Source: UBA822 sp965249775
Lineage (GTDB): Bacteria; Gemmatimonadota; Gemmatimonadetes; Longimicrobiales; Gaopeijiaceae
Direction: 5' to 3'
Assembly: GCA_965249775.1 (NCBI GenBank)
Contig: OZ252253.1
Coordinates: 248,001-312,000 of the forward strand
DNA length: 64,000 nucleotides
Below, piece after piece: positions 1 through 7,854 of the stretch. The first letter of the stretch is position 1, and the number at the start of each line of letters is the position of its first letter. The translations under genes were made by a program, and so were the position numbers. A model generated the notes under the pieces. That model saw only the letters and a program-made list of their open reading frames with translations, made no database searches and was not told the DNA's origin.

Positions 1-1
1 A

Positions 2-1471
2 ACCGCCGAGGCTGTAGCTGCCTGGCTGCGGCCTTCGGACGAGCCCGTTTCACAAGAGAGTCTCTCCCGTGTGGAGGATCACGTTCAAGAGCTGACGCAA
101 GATGAGCTCCGAGAACTGGTCGAATCGGAGCAGGGCTTAGTCGGCTCGGTTCTGGCTGAATACGCGTTCCGGCAATACGCCTTCGGTGTTGCAGGCGTTG
201 CACGACGCACTGCGGCCCGTGCGTTGGACTATGAAGCCTCGGGCAGGGCGGAGCGTCTGGCGATGGGTGTGCTGGCCGGTGACGTAAGCGAGTTCCTGGT
301 CGTATCCCGCATCGGTGCGATTCTCCCCACGAGCGGATCGCCCCGACTGAGGCAAGTCGCGGAGGGGATCCAAGAGGGGATCCGCGTCGCGATTCAGATG
401 TTCGGCCAGGCAGAGGGAATCCGAGCGGCAACCGAGCTTGTCATTCAAGACAGCGGCGGTGACATCGTCGGCGCGAGAATTGCTCTTTCAGGGATTGAAG
501 CATCGGAGGTTCTAGGAATCATCGGACCTCTTCAGGACGGCGCGTTGTCGGAGGTTGCCGGTCGAATGCAGGAGCCGCTAGCCGTGATCTCACCGACGTC
601 TCCCCTCGTGCCCGAGGGTTCAACGGGCGTGTATTCACTCAGCGGTACGGACCCGGGCGCTGCACGTGCATTGGCGCGATACGCGATTTCCAGCGACCTC
701 TACACGGCCGTCGTCGTCTATCCCGAGAGCAGTGACGGCGCCTACGAGGCGCGAGCTTTTTCCGAGGCGTTTCAGTCATATGGGGGCCTGATTCTCGGTG
801 AGATCAGCTACCCCACGGGTACGACATTCTTCGAAGAGCAGCTTCGGCAAGCGGAAGCGCTGCTGCCGGATGTGCTGGTTCTACCGCTTCCGGCGAGAGA
901 CGTGGAGTTGATTGCGCCCCAGGTGACCTTCTTCGGGCTCGACTCTTTGGAAATTCGCGTACTAGGCACCAACGGTTGGAGCGAGGAAGCCATGTTGGCC
1001 AGAGTCGACACCCGCTATACGAACGGGGTGGTGAGGTCTTCTCCACTGCCTGCGGAGGGGGGGTGGACGGGCTACCAGCGATTCGTCGAAGCCTATGAAT
1101 CGTACTATCAGCGCACGCTCCCTGATCAGGTGCCGGCGCTGGGTTACGACGCGGCCGCGCTTCTTATCGAGGGCATCCGGAGGGGAGCTTCCACACCCGG
1201 AGACTTACTCGAGACCCTCGAGACCATGCCCGGCTTTTCAGGTGCCACGGGCCGCCTGTTCGTCGATGACGGTAGGGTCGTCCGGGACCACTTCGTGGGC
1301 TGTCTCCAGGATCGCCAGGCGCTCGACATAGTCGACGGAGCGCGCGCAGATCCGATCTTGATGCCGCCCTTGCGGGACCCCGAGACGGATTCGATACCCG
1401 AGGGGGCACTGGACCGTGTTGTCGGGTTCCGTTGTCCGATGCTGGTCCCCTCCGTGCCCGCCCGCCGATAG
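2..1471 (+). CDS. Periplasmic-binding-fold (LivJ/LpoA-like) protein, 5' truncated
   Basis: The frame is open to the left edge, so the N-terminus lies outside the window; the GTG at 71 is probably internal. About 80 residues of helical sequence precede a type I periplasmic-binding fold of the branched-chain amino acid receptor kind. It begins at 'IGAILPTSGSPRLRQVAEG', and 'IIGPLQDGALSEVAGRM', 'VISPTSPLVPEG' and 'YDAAALLIEGI' mark the two lobes. A helical N-terminal part followed by this fold resembles LpoA-type (penicillin-binding-protein activator) proteins, but a plain ABC-transporter receptor is equally possible. The stop is 3 bases before the carboxylase gene that follows, so the two are probably cotranscribed. 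The fold is fairly certain; the ligand is unknown. Confidence 0.7.
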   Translation, partial: TAEAVAAWLRPSDEPVSQESLSRVEDHVQELTQDELRELVESEQGLVGSVLAEYAFRQYAFGVAGVARRTAARALDYEASGRAERLAMGVLAGDVSEFLVVSRIGAILPTSGSPRLRQVAEGIQEGIRVAIQMFGQAEGIRAATELVIQDSGGDIVGARIALSGIEASEVLGIIGPLQDGALSEVAGRMQEPLAVISPTSPLVPEGSTGVYSLSGTDPGAARALARYAISSDLYTAVVVYPESSDGAYEARAFSEAFQSYGGLILGEISYPTGTTFFEEQLRQAEALLPDVLVLPLPARDVELIAPQVTFFGLDSLEIRVLGTNGWSEEAMLARVDTRYTNGVVRSSPLPAEGGWTGYQRFVEAYESYYQRTLPDQVPALGYDAAALLIEGIRRGASTPGDLLETLETMPGFSGATGRLFVDDGRVVRDHFVGCLQDRQALDIVDGARADPILMPPLRDPETDSIPEGALDRVVGFRCPMLVPSVPARR

Positions 1472-1474
1472 CGG

Positions 1475-3025
1475 ATGTCGATGCGCGAGAAGCTCGAACA
1501 TCTCGAAAAGCTTGGGCGGGAGGCAGAACTGGGCGGCGGGGAGGAAAGACTCGACGCCCAGCAAGCGAAGGGCAAGCTTCTCGCTCGCCAGCGTGTGGCG
1601 CTTCTGCTGGACGAGAATTCCTTCGTCGAGATGGATCGGTTCGTCACCCACAGGTCTACGGACGAGACGCTCGCTGACAAGAAGATCCTGGGGGACGGGG
1701 TCGTCACCGGGTACGGGACGATCCATGGTCGGCTCGTATACGCTTTTTCCCAGGATTTTACGGTCTTCGGGGGTTCGCTCTCCGAGGCGCACGCTGAAAA
1801 AATCGTCAAGCTTCAGGATCTGGCCCTGAAGAACGGCGCGCCACTAATCGGACTGACCGATTCGGGCGGCGCACGGATTCAGGAAGGGGTCGTCTCGCTG
1901 GCCGGCTACGCCGACATCTTCCTTCGAAACACCCTGGCGTCCGGCGTGATTCCCCAGATCAGCGTGATTCTTGGCCCTTGTGCCGGCGGAGCGGTGTACT
2001 CACCGGCCATTACAGACTTCGTCTATATGGTTCGTGGCACAAGCTACATGTTCGTCACAGGGCCTGGCGTCGTGAAGACCGTCACGCACGAAGACATCGA
2101 CATGGAGAGCTTGGGTGGAGCGGACCTCCACGCGTCTACTTCGGGAGTGGCTCACTTCGCGTGTGATTCGGAGCCGGAATGTCTGGCTGCCGTCCGGAGC
2201 TTGATGGCTTACCTGCCTCAGAACAACACCGAGGTCCCACAATCGCAAACCACGGACGACCCCCCCGACCGCAAAGATGAGAAATTACTGGAGGTAGTGC
2301 CAGATAACTCCAGCAAGCCCTACGATATGCATGACGTCATCGGGGCGGTCGTGGATGATCGCGAATTCTACGAGGTTCACGAGGCGTTCGCTCGGAACCT
2401 CATCGTTGGCTTTGCGCATCTAGGGGGGCACGCGGTCGGGATTGTCGCCAATCAGCCTGCCGTCCTCGCAGGAGTCTTGGACATCGATTCTTCGGTAAAG
2501 GGGGCGCGTTTCGTACGCTTTTGCGACGCCTTCAATATCCCGTTGATCGTCTTCGAGGATGTCCCGGGGTTCTTACCGGGGGTGGCTCAAGAGCACGGTG
2601 GAATCATCCGGCACGGTGCGAAGCTGCTCTACGCCTTCGCCGAGGCGACGGTTCCGAAAATCACCGTCATCATCCGAAAGGCTTATGGCGGGGCCTACGA
2701 CGTCATGAACTCCAAGCACGTGAGGGGGGACGTGAACCTGGCGTGGCCCACGGCGGAGATCGCCGTCATGGGCCCCGAGGGCGCCGTCGAAGTACTGTTT
2801 CGGAAGGAATTCGATACGGCTGATGATCCGGAGGCCGCCGCGGAGGCCCGCATCGAGGAATACAGGGCCCAATTCGCCCATCCGTACATCGCCGCGGCGC
2901 GCGGCTACATCGACGACGTCATCGATCCCCGTGAGACGCGGCCTCGCCTCATCAACGCACTCGACATGCTTCGCAATAAGCGCGACGAGAACCCGCGTAA
3001 GAAGCACGGGAACGTCCCGCTCTAA
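1475..3025 (+). CDS. pccB: Acyl-CoA (propionyl-CoA) carboxylase, carboxyltransferase beta subunit
   Basis: This is the carboxyltransferase half of a biotin-dependent acyl-CoA carboxylase, which moves the carboxyl group from carboxybiotin to propionyl-CoA (or acetyl-CoA). At 516 residues it has the usual PccB length. Visible family motifs include 'DSGGARIQEGV' near residue 130, 'GPCAGGAVYSPA' near 168, 'DVPGFLPGVAQEHGGIIRHG' near 363 and 'AYGGAYDVMNSKH' near 405. The start ATG at 1475 has a second in-frame ATG two codons later. The biotin carboxylase and biotin carrier partners are not adjacent but about 11.5 kb downstream, next to methylmalonyl-CoA mutase. That favours propionyl-CoA as substrate (inference). 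Confidence 0.93.
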   Translation: MSMREKLEHLEKLGREAELGGGEERLDAQQAKGKLLARQRVALLLDENSFVEMDRFVTHRSTDETLADKKILGDGVVTGYGTIHGRLVYAFSQDFTVFGGSLSEAHAEKIVKLQDLALKNGAPLIGLTDSGGARIQEGVVSLAGYADIFLRNTLASGVIPQISVILGPCAGGAVYSPAITDFVYMVRGTSYMFVTGPGVVKTVTHEDIDMESLGGADLHASTSGVAHFACDSEPECLAAVRSLMAYLPQNNTEVPQSQTTDDPPDRKDEKLLEVVPDNSSKPYDMHDVIGAVVDDREFYEVHEAFARNLIVGFAHLGGHAVGIVANQPAVLAGVLDIDSSVKGARFVRFCDAFNIPLIVFEDVPGFLPGVAQEHGGIIRHGAKLLYAFAEATVPKITVIIRKAYGGAYDVMNSKHVRGDVNLAWPTAEIAVMGPEGAVEVLFRKEFDTADDPEAAAEARIEEYRAQFAHPYIAAARGYIDDVIDPRETRPRLINALDMLRNKRDENPRKKHGNVPL

Positions 3026-3071
3026 GCCCCCGCTCGAAATTCACCACGCGGGTCTCCAGCGCACCACGACC

Positions 3072-3147
3072 GAATCGAAGGCAACGCCCCGAATCGAAGG
3101 CAACGCCCCGAGTCGAAGGCAACCGTTCGAATCGTAGGCAACGCTCC
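3072..3147 (+). repeat. Four tandem copies of a 19-bp unit
   Basis: Four head-to-tail 19-bp units lie in the gap between pccB and the PDZ gene. Copies 1 and 2 (3072-3090, 3091-3109) are identical and read 'gaatcgaaggcaacgcccc'; copies 3 and 4 carry 5 and 2 changes. There are no spacers, so this is a minisatellite and not a CRISPR. A role as a multi-site operator for the downstream gene is possible but unproven. Confidence 0.8.
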
Positions 3148-3222
3148 GCCGTGCTTCGGCCATCACAGGGTCGGCTTCAGGCGGTCCGTCGTGAAGCGGG
3201 GATAGAAGATGGAGGGGTGACT

Positions 3223-4170
3223 GTGAATAGAACACTCAAATGGTTGGCCGTGCTGGTGTGCGGGGTCTCGATAACGCCCGCCCTGGGCGGGGCTCAGAGT
3301 CGGATTCGGACTCGAACGGTAGTCCCCGATGCACCAGGGCTGGCTCCTCTCGCGAACCTCTACTGGCAGCAGGAGTCGAGAACGCGACTGGGGCTCTACC
3401 TGGATACCAACCAGTCACGTCGCTACGACCGGGACGGGGCGCTGATCACGGGCGTGATGCGGGATTCTCCAGCCGAGGAGGCCGGGCTCGAGGATGGCGA
3501 CGTCATTACGGTGTTCGAGGGTCAGGTACTGACGATTCCTCTTCCCGACTCTGATCTGGAAGAGGACTTCGATTTGGATGAATCCCTTCCGGCCCAGCGT
3601 CTTCTCGCCATGGCACGCGAGTTGGAGGTGGGCCAGACCGTCGAGATCCGATACTTGAGGGATGGCGCCAGCAACACGGTGAGTGTCGAAGCCGACGAGT
3701 TCGAATATCCCGAGGTCCGGACCTTCGGGGCCAATCCAGGCTTCGTCTGGCGTGAGGGGTGGGACCGAAACGCGCGGATCTTCCGAGAGAATCGCGTCGA
3801 GTTGGAGGAGCGACTGCAGGGCCTGGGAGACCGTCTGGAGGACCTGAGACTGAACGACATTAGCGTGGCCATACCTGGATTTTCCGCTGGTTTCGGCGTC
3901 ACGTCCGTTGAAGGCGTCCAATTCATCGATCTGAATCCCCAGCTCGGCGAGTACTTCGGGGCCGAGAGCGGGGTGCTGGTGGTCGAGGTCGACGAGGACT
4001 CGACGTTGGGGCTCGTGGCGGGAGACGTGGTGGTCGCGGTCGGCGCGCGGGACGCGGAAACCGTCGGACGGGTCCGCCGGCTCATCCGGTCCTACGACGA
4101 AGATGAGCCCATCCGGTTCAGGATCATCCGGCAGGGAAGTGAGATGGTGGCGGAGGGGTTTATCGACTGA
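3223..4170 (+). CDS. Secreted/periplasmic PDZ-domain protein
   Basis: Starting at GTG 3223, which has GGAGGGG 5-11 bases upstream, the protein opens with a signal peptide ('LKWLAVLVCGVSITPALGG') that ends around residue 25. Two PDZ-like modules follow. One is near residues 60-150 ('GALITGVMRDSPAEEAGL', 'GDVITVFEGQ') and one near 220-310 ('SGVLVVEVDEDSTLGLVAGD', 'DEPIRFRIIRQG'). No Ser protease triad or metalloprotease motif is seen, so it is likely a peptide-binding or scaffold protein and not a DegP-type protease. An earlier in-frame GTG at 3151 would put the signal peptide internal and is less likely. Function is unknown beyond PDZ binding. Confidence 0.8.
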   Translation: MNRTLKWLAVLVCGVSITPALGGAQSRIRTRTVVPDAPGLAPLANLYWQQESRTRLGLYLDTNQSRRYDRDGALITGVMRDSPAEEAGLEDGDVITVFEGQVLTIPLPDSDLEEDFDLDESLPAQRLLAMARELEVGQTVEIRYLRDGASNTVSVEADEFEYPEVRTFGANPGFVWREGWDRNARIFRENRVELEERLQGLGDRLEDLRLNDISVAIPGFSAGFGVTSVEGVQFIDLNPQLGEYFGAESGVLVVEVDEDSTLGLVAGDVVVAVGARDAETVGRVRRLIRSYDEDEPIRFRIIRQGSEMVAEGFID

Positions 4171-4173
4171 GCG

Positions 4174-4220
4174 GCTTGCTTGCTATGCGGGCCCCACAAG
4201 CAAGCTCGCAATTATTTCTG
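4174..4220 (+). terminator. Candidate intrinsic terminator after the PDZ gene
   Basis: Four bases after the PDZ stop codon there is a perfect 9-bp inverted repeat (arms 4174-4182 'gcttgcttg' and 4197-4205 'caagcaagc', loop 14). It is followed by an A/T-rich stretch ending in 'aattatttct'. The stem is strong, but the T-run is broken. Confidence 0.5.
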
Positions 4221-4234
4221 ATAATACCCTCCGG

Positions 4235-4254
4235 CAATACCTATTTTGGTATTG
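4235..4254. promoter_or_regulatory. Short perfect palindrome upstream of mtgA
   Basis: Arms 'caatacc' and 'ggtattg' (7 bp each) flank a 6-base loop 'tatttt', about 80 bases before the transglycosylase start. It sits in a locally A/T-rich patch that could hold the mtgA promoter. It may be an operator or a small hairpin; there is no direct evidence for either. Confidence 0.35.
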
Positions 4255-4333
4255 GACGTCTGTCATTCGTTCGGGCAGACGTCTGTGCGGGACTCGCCTC
4301 CCGTGCTGACGTCCACCTGCGGCGACTGGCCTC

Positions 4334-5068
4334 ATGACGAAAGACGACCCCCAGCCCCAGCCCCAACAACCGGTCTCCGCAGGCTGTCTCTCGCTTCTGA
4401 CCCTGGTGGCACTGGGGTGGGTGGCGTGGCAATGGATCACGTGGCCCGACGTGAAGGATCTCGTCGACAACAATCCCGAAACCACGGCATTCATCGAGCT
4501 TTACCGAGATGGCGGGAGTCGATCCGAGAACCGAGCCGTAGACTGGCAATGGGTGCCCTACAGTGAGATATCATCGAACCTGAAACGAGCGGTGGTCGTC
4601 GCCGAGGATGCCCGTTTCTTCACGCATGGTGGGTTCGCGACCGAGGAGATCAAGGCCGCGATAGCCGAGGCGGTCGAGCGCGGCGAGGCGCCACGTGGCG
4701 CGTCCACACTCACGCAGCAGCTTGCCAAGAACCTCTGGCTCTCACCGACACGTAACCCGTTGCGAAAGCTCAGCGAAGCCGCACTCACGATCAGTCTGGA
4801 GGAGTCCCTTACGAAGCGACGCCTGCTCGAGATATACCTCAACGTGGTGGAGTCCGGGATCGGAATCTACGGAGCGGACGCGGCTGCATGGAACTATTTC
4901 AACAAACCCGCCTCGCAATTGAGCCGACGCGAAGCGGCCCTCTTAGCCGCATCCTTGCCGAGGCCAAAGAGTTGGCACCCGGGCGTCGACGACGACCGGT
5001 ACTTGACGAGGGCGAGCCGTATCCAAACCTGGATGAGGCAGTCACGCTTCCTGGACCCGTATCTCTGA
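4334..5068 (+). CDS. mtgA: Monofunctional biosynthetic peptidoglycan transglycosylase
   Basis: A GT51 glycosyltransferase that polymerises lipid II into glycan strands at the periplasmic face of the inner membrane. The 244-residue length fits the monofunctional family (no transpeptidase domain). A proline/glutamine-rich cytoplasmic start is followed by one membrane anchor at about residues 18-36 ('LSLLTLVALGWVAWQWI'). The catalytic glutamate lies in 'VVAEDARFFTHGG', and further GT51 motifs are 'GASTLTQQLAKNLWLSP', 'RRLLEIYLNVVESG' and 'REAALLAASLPRP'. It stands alone between the PDZ protein and vapBC. Confidence 0.92.
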   Translation: MTKDDPQPQPQQPVSAGCLSLLTLVALGWVAWQWITWPDVKDLVDNNPETTAFIELYRDGGSRSENRAVDWQWVPYSEISSNLKRAVVVAEDARFFTHGGFATEEIKAAIAEAVERGEAPRGASTLTQQLAKNLWLSPTRNPLRKLSEAALTISLEESLTKRRLLEIYLNVVESGIGIYGADAAAWNYFNKPASQLSRREAALLAASLPRPKSWHPGVDDDRYLTRASRIQTWMRQSRFLDPYL

Positions 5069-5250
5069 CCGGATCTCCCGGAAGCTTTCGCCCCCTGGTA
5101 GGGGTTTACACCCCAACACTCCGCCTCCAAACTTGAGCCTCTACCGTCCAAGGCGTCCGGTCTCGACCAGCTGAGCAAGTGGAGCATTGGTCCCGATGAA
5201 GGTCCGTCCACGGCGGATAAGGCCTTCGTGAAGCATCCCTAAGTGAAAGT

Positions 5251-5279
5251 TTGACATAATAAATAAGAATTCATACTAT
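5251..5279 (+). promoter_or_regulatory. Sigma-70-like promoter for vapBC, almost leaderless
   Basis: A perfect -35 TTGACA (5251-5256), a 17-base A/T-rich spacer and a -10 TACTAT (5274-5279). Only six bases separate the -10 box from the vapB ATG, so transcription would start at or next to the start codon. No Shine-Dalgarno sequence can fit. The A/T-rich patch contrasts sharply with its surroundings. Confidence 0.65.
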
Positions 5280-5285
5280 TTTAAT

Positions 5286-5519
5286 ATGAAAACGAGAGTT
5301 TCCGAGCGGGGACAGATCACGATCCCCAAGGCTGTGCGTGAGAGCCTCGGCATTCGGCCCGGACAAGTGCTGGAGGTGCGAGAGCAGGACGGCGCGGTGG
5401 TCGCGTGTAAGGCTGCGATGGTCGATCCGCTGGAGGCGGTGACAGGTATCATCGAGACCGACTGTAGCACCGACGACCTGATCGAAGAAATCCGCGGTGG
5501 CGAGGCGGACGCCGTTTGA
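5286..5519 (+). CDS. vapB: VapB-type antitoxin (AbrB/MazE swapped-hairpin fold)
   Basis: A 77-residue DNA-binding antitoxin. The N-terminal AbrB-like swapped hairpin is clear: 'VSERGQITIPKAVRESLGI' followed by 'RPGQVLEV'. The acidic C-terminal third would wrap the toxin. Its stop codon overlaps the toxin start (TTGA at 5516-5519), the normal arrangement for an antitoxin-first type II module. By family knowledge it neutralises VapC and represses its own promoter; the promoter just upstream overlaps the A/T-rich patch where it would bind. Confidence 0.88.
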   Translation: MKTRVSERGQITIPKAVRESLGIRPGQVLEVREQDGAVVACKAAMVDPLEAVTGIIETDCSTDDLIEEIRGGEADAV

Positions 5520-5932
5520 TCACCGCGGTCGATACCAGCGTGTTGCTGGACGTGTTCACGGCCGATCGTGAGCACTTGGATGGATCTCGTGATGCGCTGC
5601 GCGAGAGCATCGCGCGCGGAAGGATCGTGTCTTGCGAAATCGTGTGGGCCGAGGTGGCCGCATTCTTTCCTGATTCTGCGGTTGCACGCGACGCCCTCGA
5701 CACCGTGGGTCTCGACTTCGAGGCGATGTCGGTGGAATCTGCGCTTGCCGCCGGCAGAGCGTGGTCCGAATACCGACGCTCCGGCGGAAGTCGAAAGCGA
5801 GTAATCGCCGACTTTCTCATTGGCGCCCACGCGATCGGGAGCGCTGATCGGCTCTTGACCCGAGACCGGGGCTTCTATCGATCGTATTTCTCGGGGCTCG
5901 AGATTCTGGATCCGAGCTTGCCGCTGGAATAG
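5516..5932 (+). CDS. vapC: VapC-type PIN-domain ribonuclease toxin
   Basis: A 138-residue PIN-domain endoribonuclease, the toxin of the VapBC module. It starts with TTG inside the vapB stop. Acidic PIN residues are visible: 'AVDTSVLLDVF' (first Asp), 'SCEIVWAEV' (Glu), 'DFLIGAHA' (Asp) and 'LLTRDRGFY' (Asp). By family knowledge it cleaves tRNA or rRNA when released from VapB. The exact RNA target cannot be read from sequence. Confidence 0.88.
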   Translation: MITAVDTSVLLDVFTADREHLDGSRDALRESIARGRIVSCEIVWAEVAAFFPDSAVARDALDTVGLDFEAMSVESALAAGRAWSEYRRSGGSRKRVIADFLIGAHAIGSADRLLTRDRGFYRSYFSGLEILDPSLPLE

Positions 5933-6019
5933 GAGTGATCTGGACCCCTCCACCCTCTTCCCAAGTGGGTCATTTCGTTGGACGAGTGCCCGCTGACGTG
6001 TGAGGTCGCTGGAGTGCTA

Positions 6020-6054
6020 CGAAATCTGTCCCATCCAACCATGGACAGATTTCG
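6020..6054. repeat. Perfect 12-bp inverted repeat in the vapBC-DUF222 gap
   Basis: Arms 'cgaaatctgtcc' (6020-6031) and 'ggacagatttcg' (6043-6054) are exact reverse complements around an 11-base loop. There is no T-run, so it is a poor intrinsic terminator. It could be a relic of a small mobile or palindromic element, or a transcript-stabilising hairpin. The whole gap 5933-6262 otherwise holds only this and the site at 6219-6242. Confidence 0.6.
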
Positions 6055-6218
6055 GCGCGAGCTCTGCCGTCAGTCCGGGGCCCTGGTGCCTGCCGCTCCC
6101 TGAACTCCGACAAATGGCGTCTGAGCCCCATGGCGCCGTAAGCCCTCGCCCGCTGGCCTGACGAGCCCCGTTCGGCGCTCTCGGGGCCCGTGAGAGCCTC
6201 CTGAAGTTGGCGTCTATA

Positions 6219-6242
6219 TTATGACGTAACTTACTGTCATAA
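6219..6242. promoter_or_regulatory. Inverted repeat upstream of the DUF222/HNH gene (operator candidate)
   Basis: Seven-base arms 'ttatgac' (6219-6225) and 'gtcataa' (6236-6242) separated by ten bases. They lie 20 bases before the DUF222 start in a locally A/T-rich stretch ('tctatattatgacg') that could contain the promoter. The geometry fits a dimeric repressor site; no regulator can be named. Confidence 0.4.
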
Positions 6243-6262
6243 CTGGATTTGGGAGGGGTATC

Positions 6263-7750
6263 ATGGAGGGGATTACGGAGGGGATGGATCAGGAGGCGAG
6301 GGGCCGAAATCAGGAGGCGTTGGATAGAGAGGCGCTGGAGTCCGATGCTCGTATCGAGCGTATGGATCGAGTCGCTGTACTATTCGGCGAGATCACCGCC
6401 GCGACTCGGGAGTTCCTCAGGGCTCTCGCGCACTCGGATCGACACCGGGACTGGGAGGACGAGGGATTCGGGTCGTGCGCCGAGTGGCTGGCGTGGCGGA
6501 TCGGCATCACGAAGGGCACGGCAAACGAGAAGGTCCGCGCCGCGCGTGCGCTCGAGGATCTGCCGCTCATTTCCGAGGCGACGGCCCAGGGCGATCTGTC
6601 GTTCTCGAAAGTACGCGCTCTGACCCGGGCAGCGACGCCGGACAACGAGAGCGAACTTCTCGAGTTCGCCCTTGCAGGTTCGGCCGCCAACTTGGAGCGG
6701 TTGGTGAGGGGCTGGAAGACGTTGAGGCGATTTGACGAACAGCAACAGGAACGACTCCGGCACAGCAGAAGGTGCTTCTCGGTCTCTCCCGATGAAGACG
6801 GGATGTACGTAGTGCGGGGCCGGTTGGATCCGGAGGTTGGGGCAGCGCTGATGCGAGCGGTTGAGGCAGCGAGCGACGCGCTGTTTACAGAGGCGAGCAG
6901 GGAGAGTGGCGGTAGGCGCGGCGGCGTAGAGAGGCACAGTCGGGAAGCAAGGCACAGCACGGAGGCGCCCGAGCCCGCTCAGCTCCGGGCGGATGCGGTC
7001 GGTCTGCTAGCCGAGCGGGCGCTCGCGGCCGGGTTTGGAGCCGGGAATGGGACGGCTACTGGGGATGAGGCACCCATCAGCGGTTCCCGGGCCGAACGTT
7101 ACCAGGTCGTGCTCCACGTAGAAACGGCAACGCTCACCGAGGAGGGCGAGCCGGGCATCTCCGAGCTCGAGGACGGTACCCGAGTTTCCGCGGAAACTGC
7201 TCGGAGGCTGTCCTGCGACGCGAGTCGGGTCGAGGTCAGCCGAGACCGGGTGGGCTCAGTCCACGGCTCAGCCAACGGCTCAGTGCTCGATGTGGGTCGA
7301 AAGACCCGCACGATCCCACCAGCCCTTCGCCGTGCCCTCGAGGCCAGGGACCGCGGCTGCCGGTTCCCAGCCTGTGGCCTCCGCTTCACGGACGCCCACC
7401 ACATCGTGCACTGGGCGGACGGCGGAGAGACCACGTTGGATAATACCCTGTTGCTGTGCCGTGCCCACCATCGCAGGCTCCACGAGGACGGCTACCGAGT
7501 CTGTAGCGATCGGAACGGGCAGGTCGCGTTCTTCACAGCGAAGGGAAAGGCACTGTTCGACGCGCCGCCGCTGCATGAGTTGCCGTCGGATCCGGTTGCG
7601 GCGTTGGTGCGTGGCAACCGAGAAAGGGGCATCGTGCCGGACTGTTCAAGTGGCGGGCCGAAGTGGAGTCGGGACAGCTACATCCCGTGGGCGATCGAGG
7701 CGGCGGCCAGGGAGGCGATCGATCCGTGGGAGGAGTCGTCTGCGGCTTGA
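6263..7750 (+). CDS. DUF222 / HNH endonuclease domain protein (13E12 family)
   Basis: The 495-residue protein has the standard 13E12-repeat layout. The N-terminal DUF222 helical domain (about residues 30-330) includes 'EWLAWRIGITKGTANEKVRA', 'LSFSKVRALTRAATPDNE' and 'DPEVGAALMRAVEAA'. The C-terminal HNH nuclease (about 350-420) shows 'ALEARDRGCRFPACGLRF', 'DAHHIVHWADGGET' and 'LLLCRAHHRRLHEDGY'. The start has a good ribosome site (GGGAGGGG, 6250-6257). The family is expanded in Actinobacteria and other soil or marine bacteria and is often tied to mobile DNA, but its biological role is not established. It stands alone. Confidence 0.85.
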   Translation: MEGITEGMDQEARGRNQEALDREALESDARIERMDRVAVLFGEITAATREFLRALAHSDRHRDWEDEGFGSCAEWLAWRIGITKGTANEKVRAARALEDLPLISEATAQGDLSFSKVRALTRAATPDNESELLEFALAGSAANLERLVRGWKTLRRFDEQQQERLRHSRRCFSVSPDEDGMYVVRGRLDPEVGAALMRAVEAASDALFTEASRESGGRRGGVERHSREARHSTEAPEPAQLRADAVGLLAERALAAGFGAGNGTATGDEAPISGSRAERYQVVLHVETATLTEEGEPGISELEDGTRVSAETARRLSCDASRVEVSRDRVGSVHGSANGSVLDVGRKTRTIPPALRRALEARDRGCRFPACGLRFTDAHHIVHWADGGETTLDNTLLLCRAHHRRLHEDGYRVCSDRNGQVAFFTAKGKALFDAPPLHELPSDPVAALVRGNRERGIVPDCSSGGPKWSRDSYIPWAIEAAAREAIDPWEESSAA

Positions 7751-7854
7751 GTGGTGCTCGCGAGCCGGATCACTGAGCCCACCCGACGGGGCAGGCCTCG
7801 ACACCCGGCGCTGGCTCCAACTCGGTCCCCGGAGGAACAATCCCGAAACGCCTC

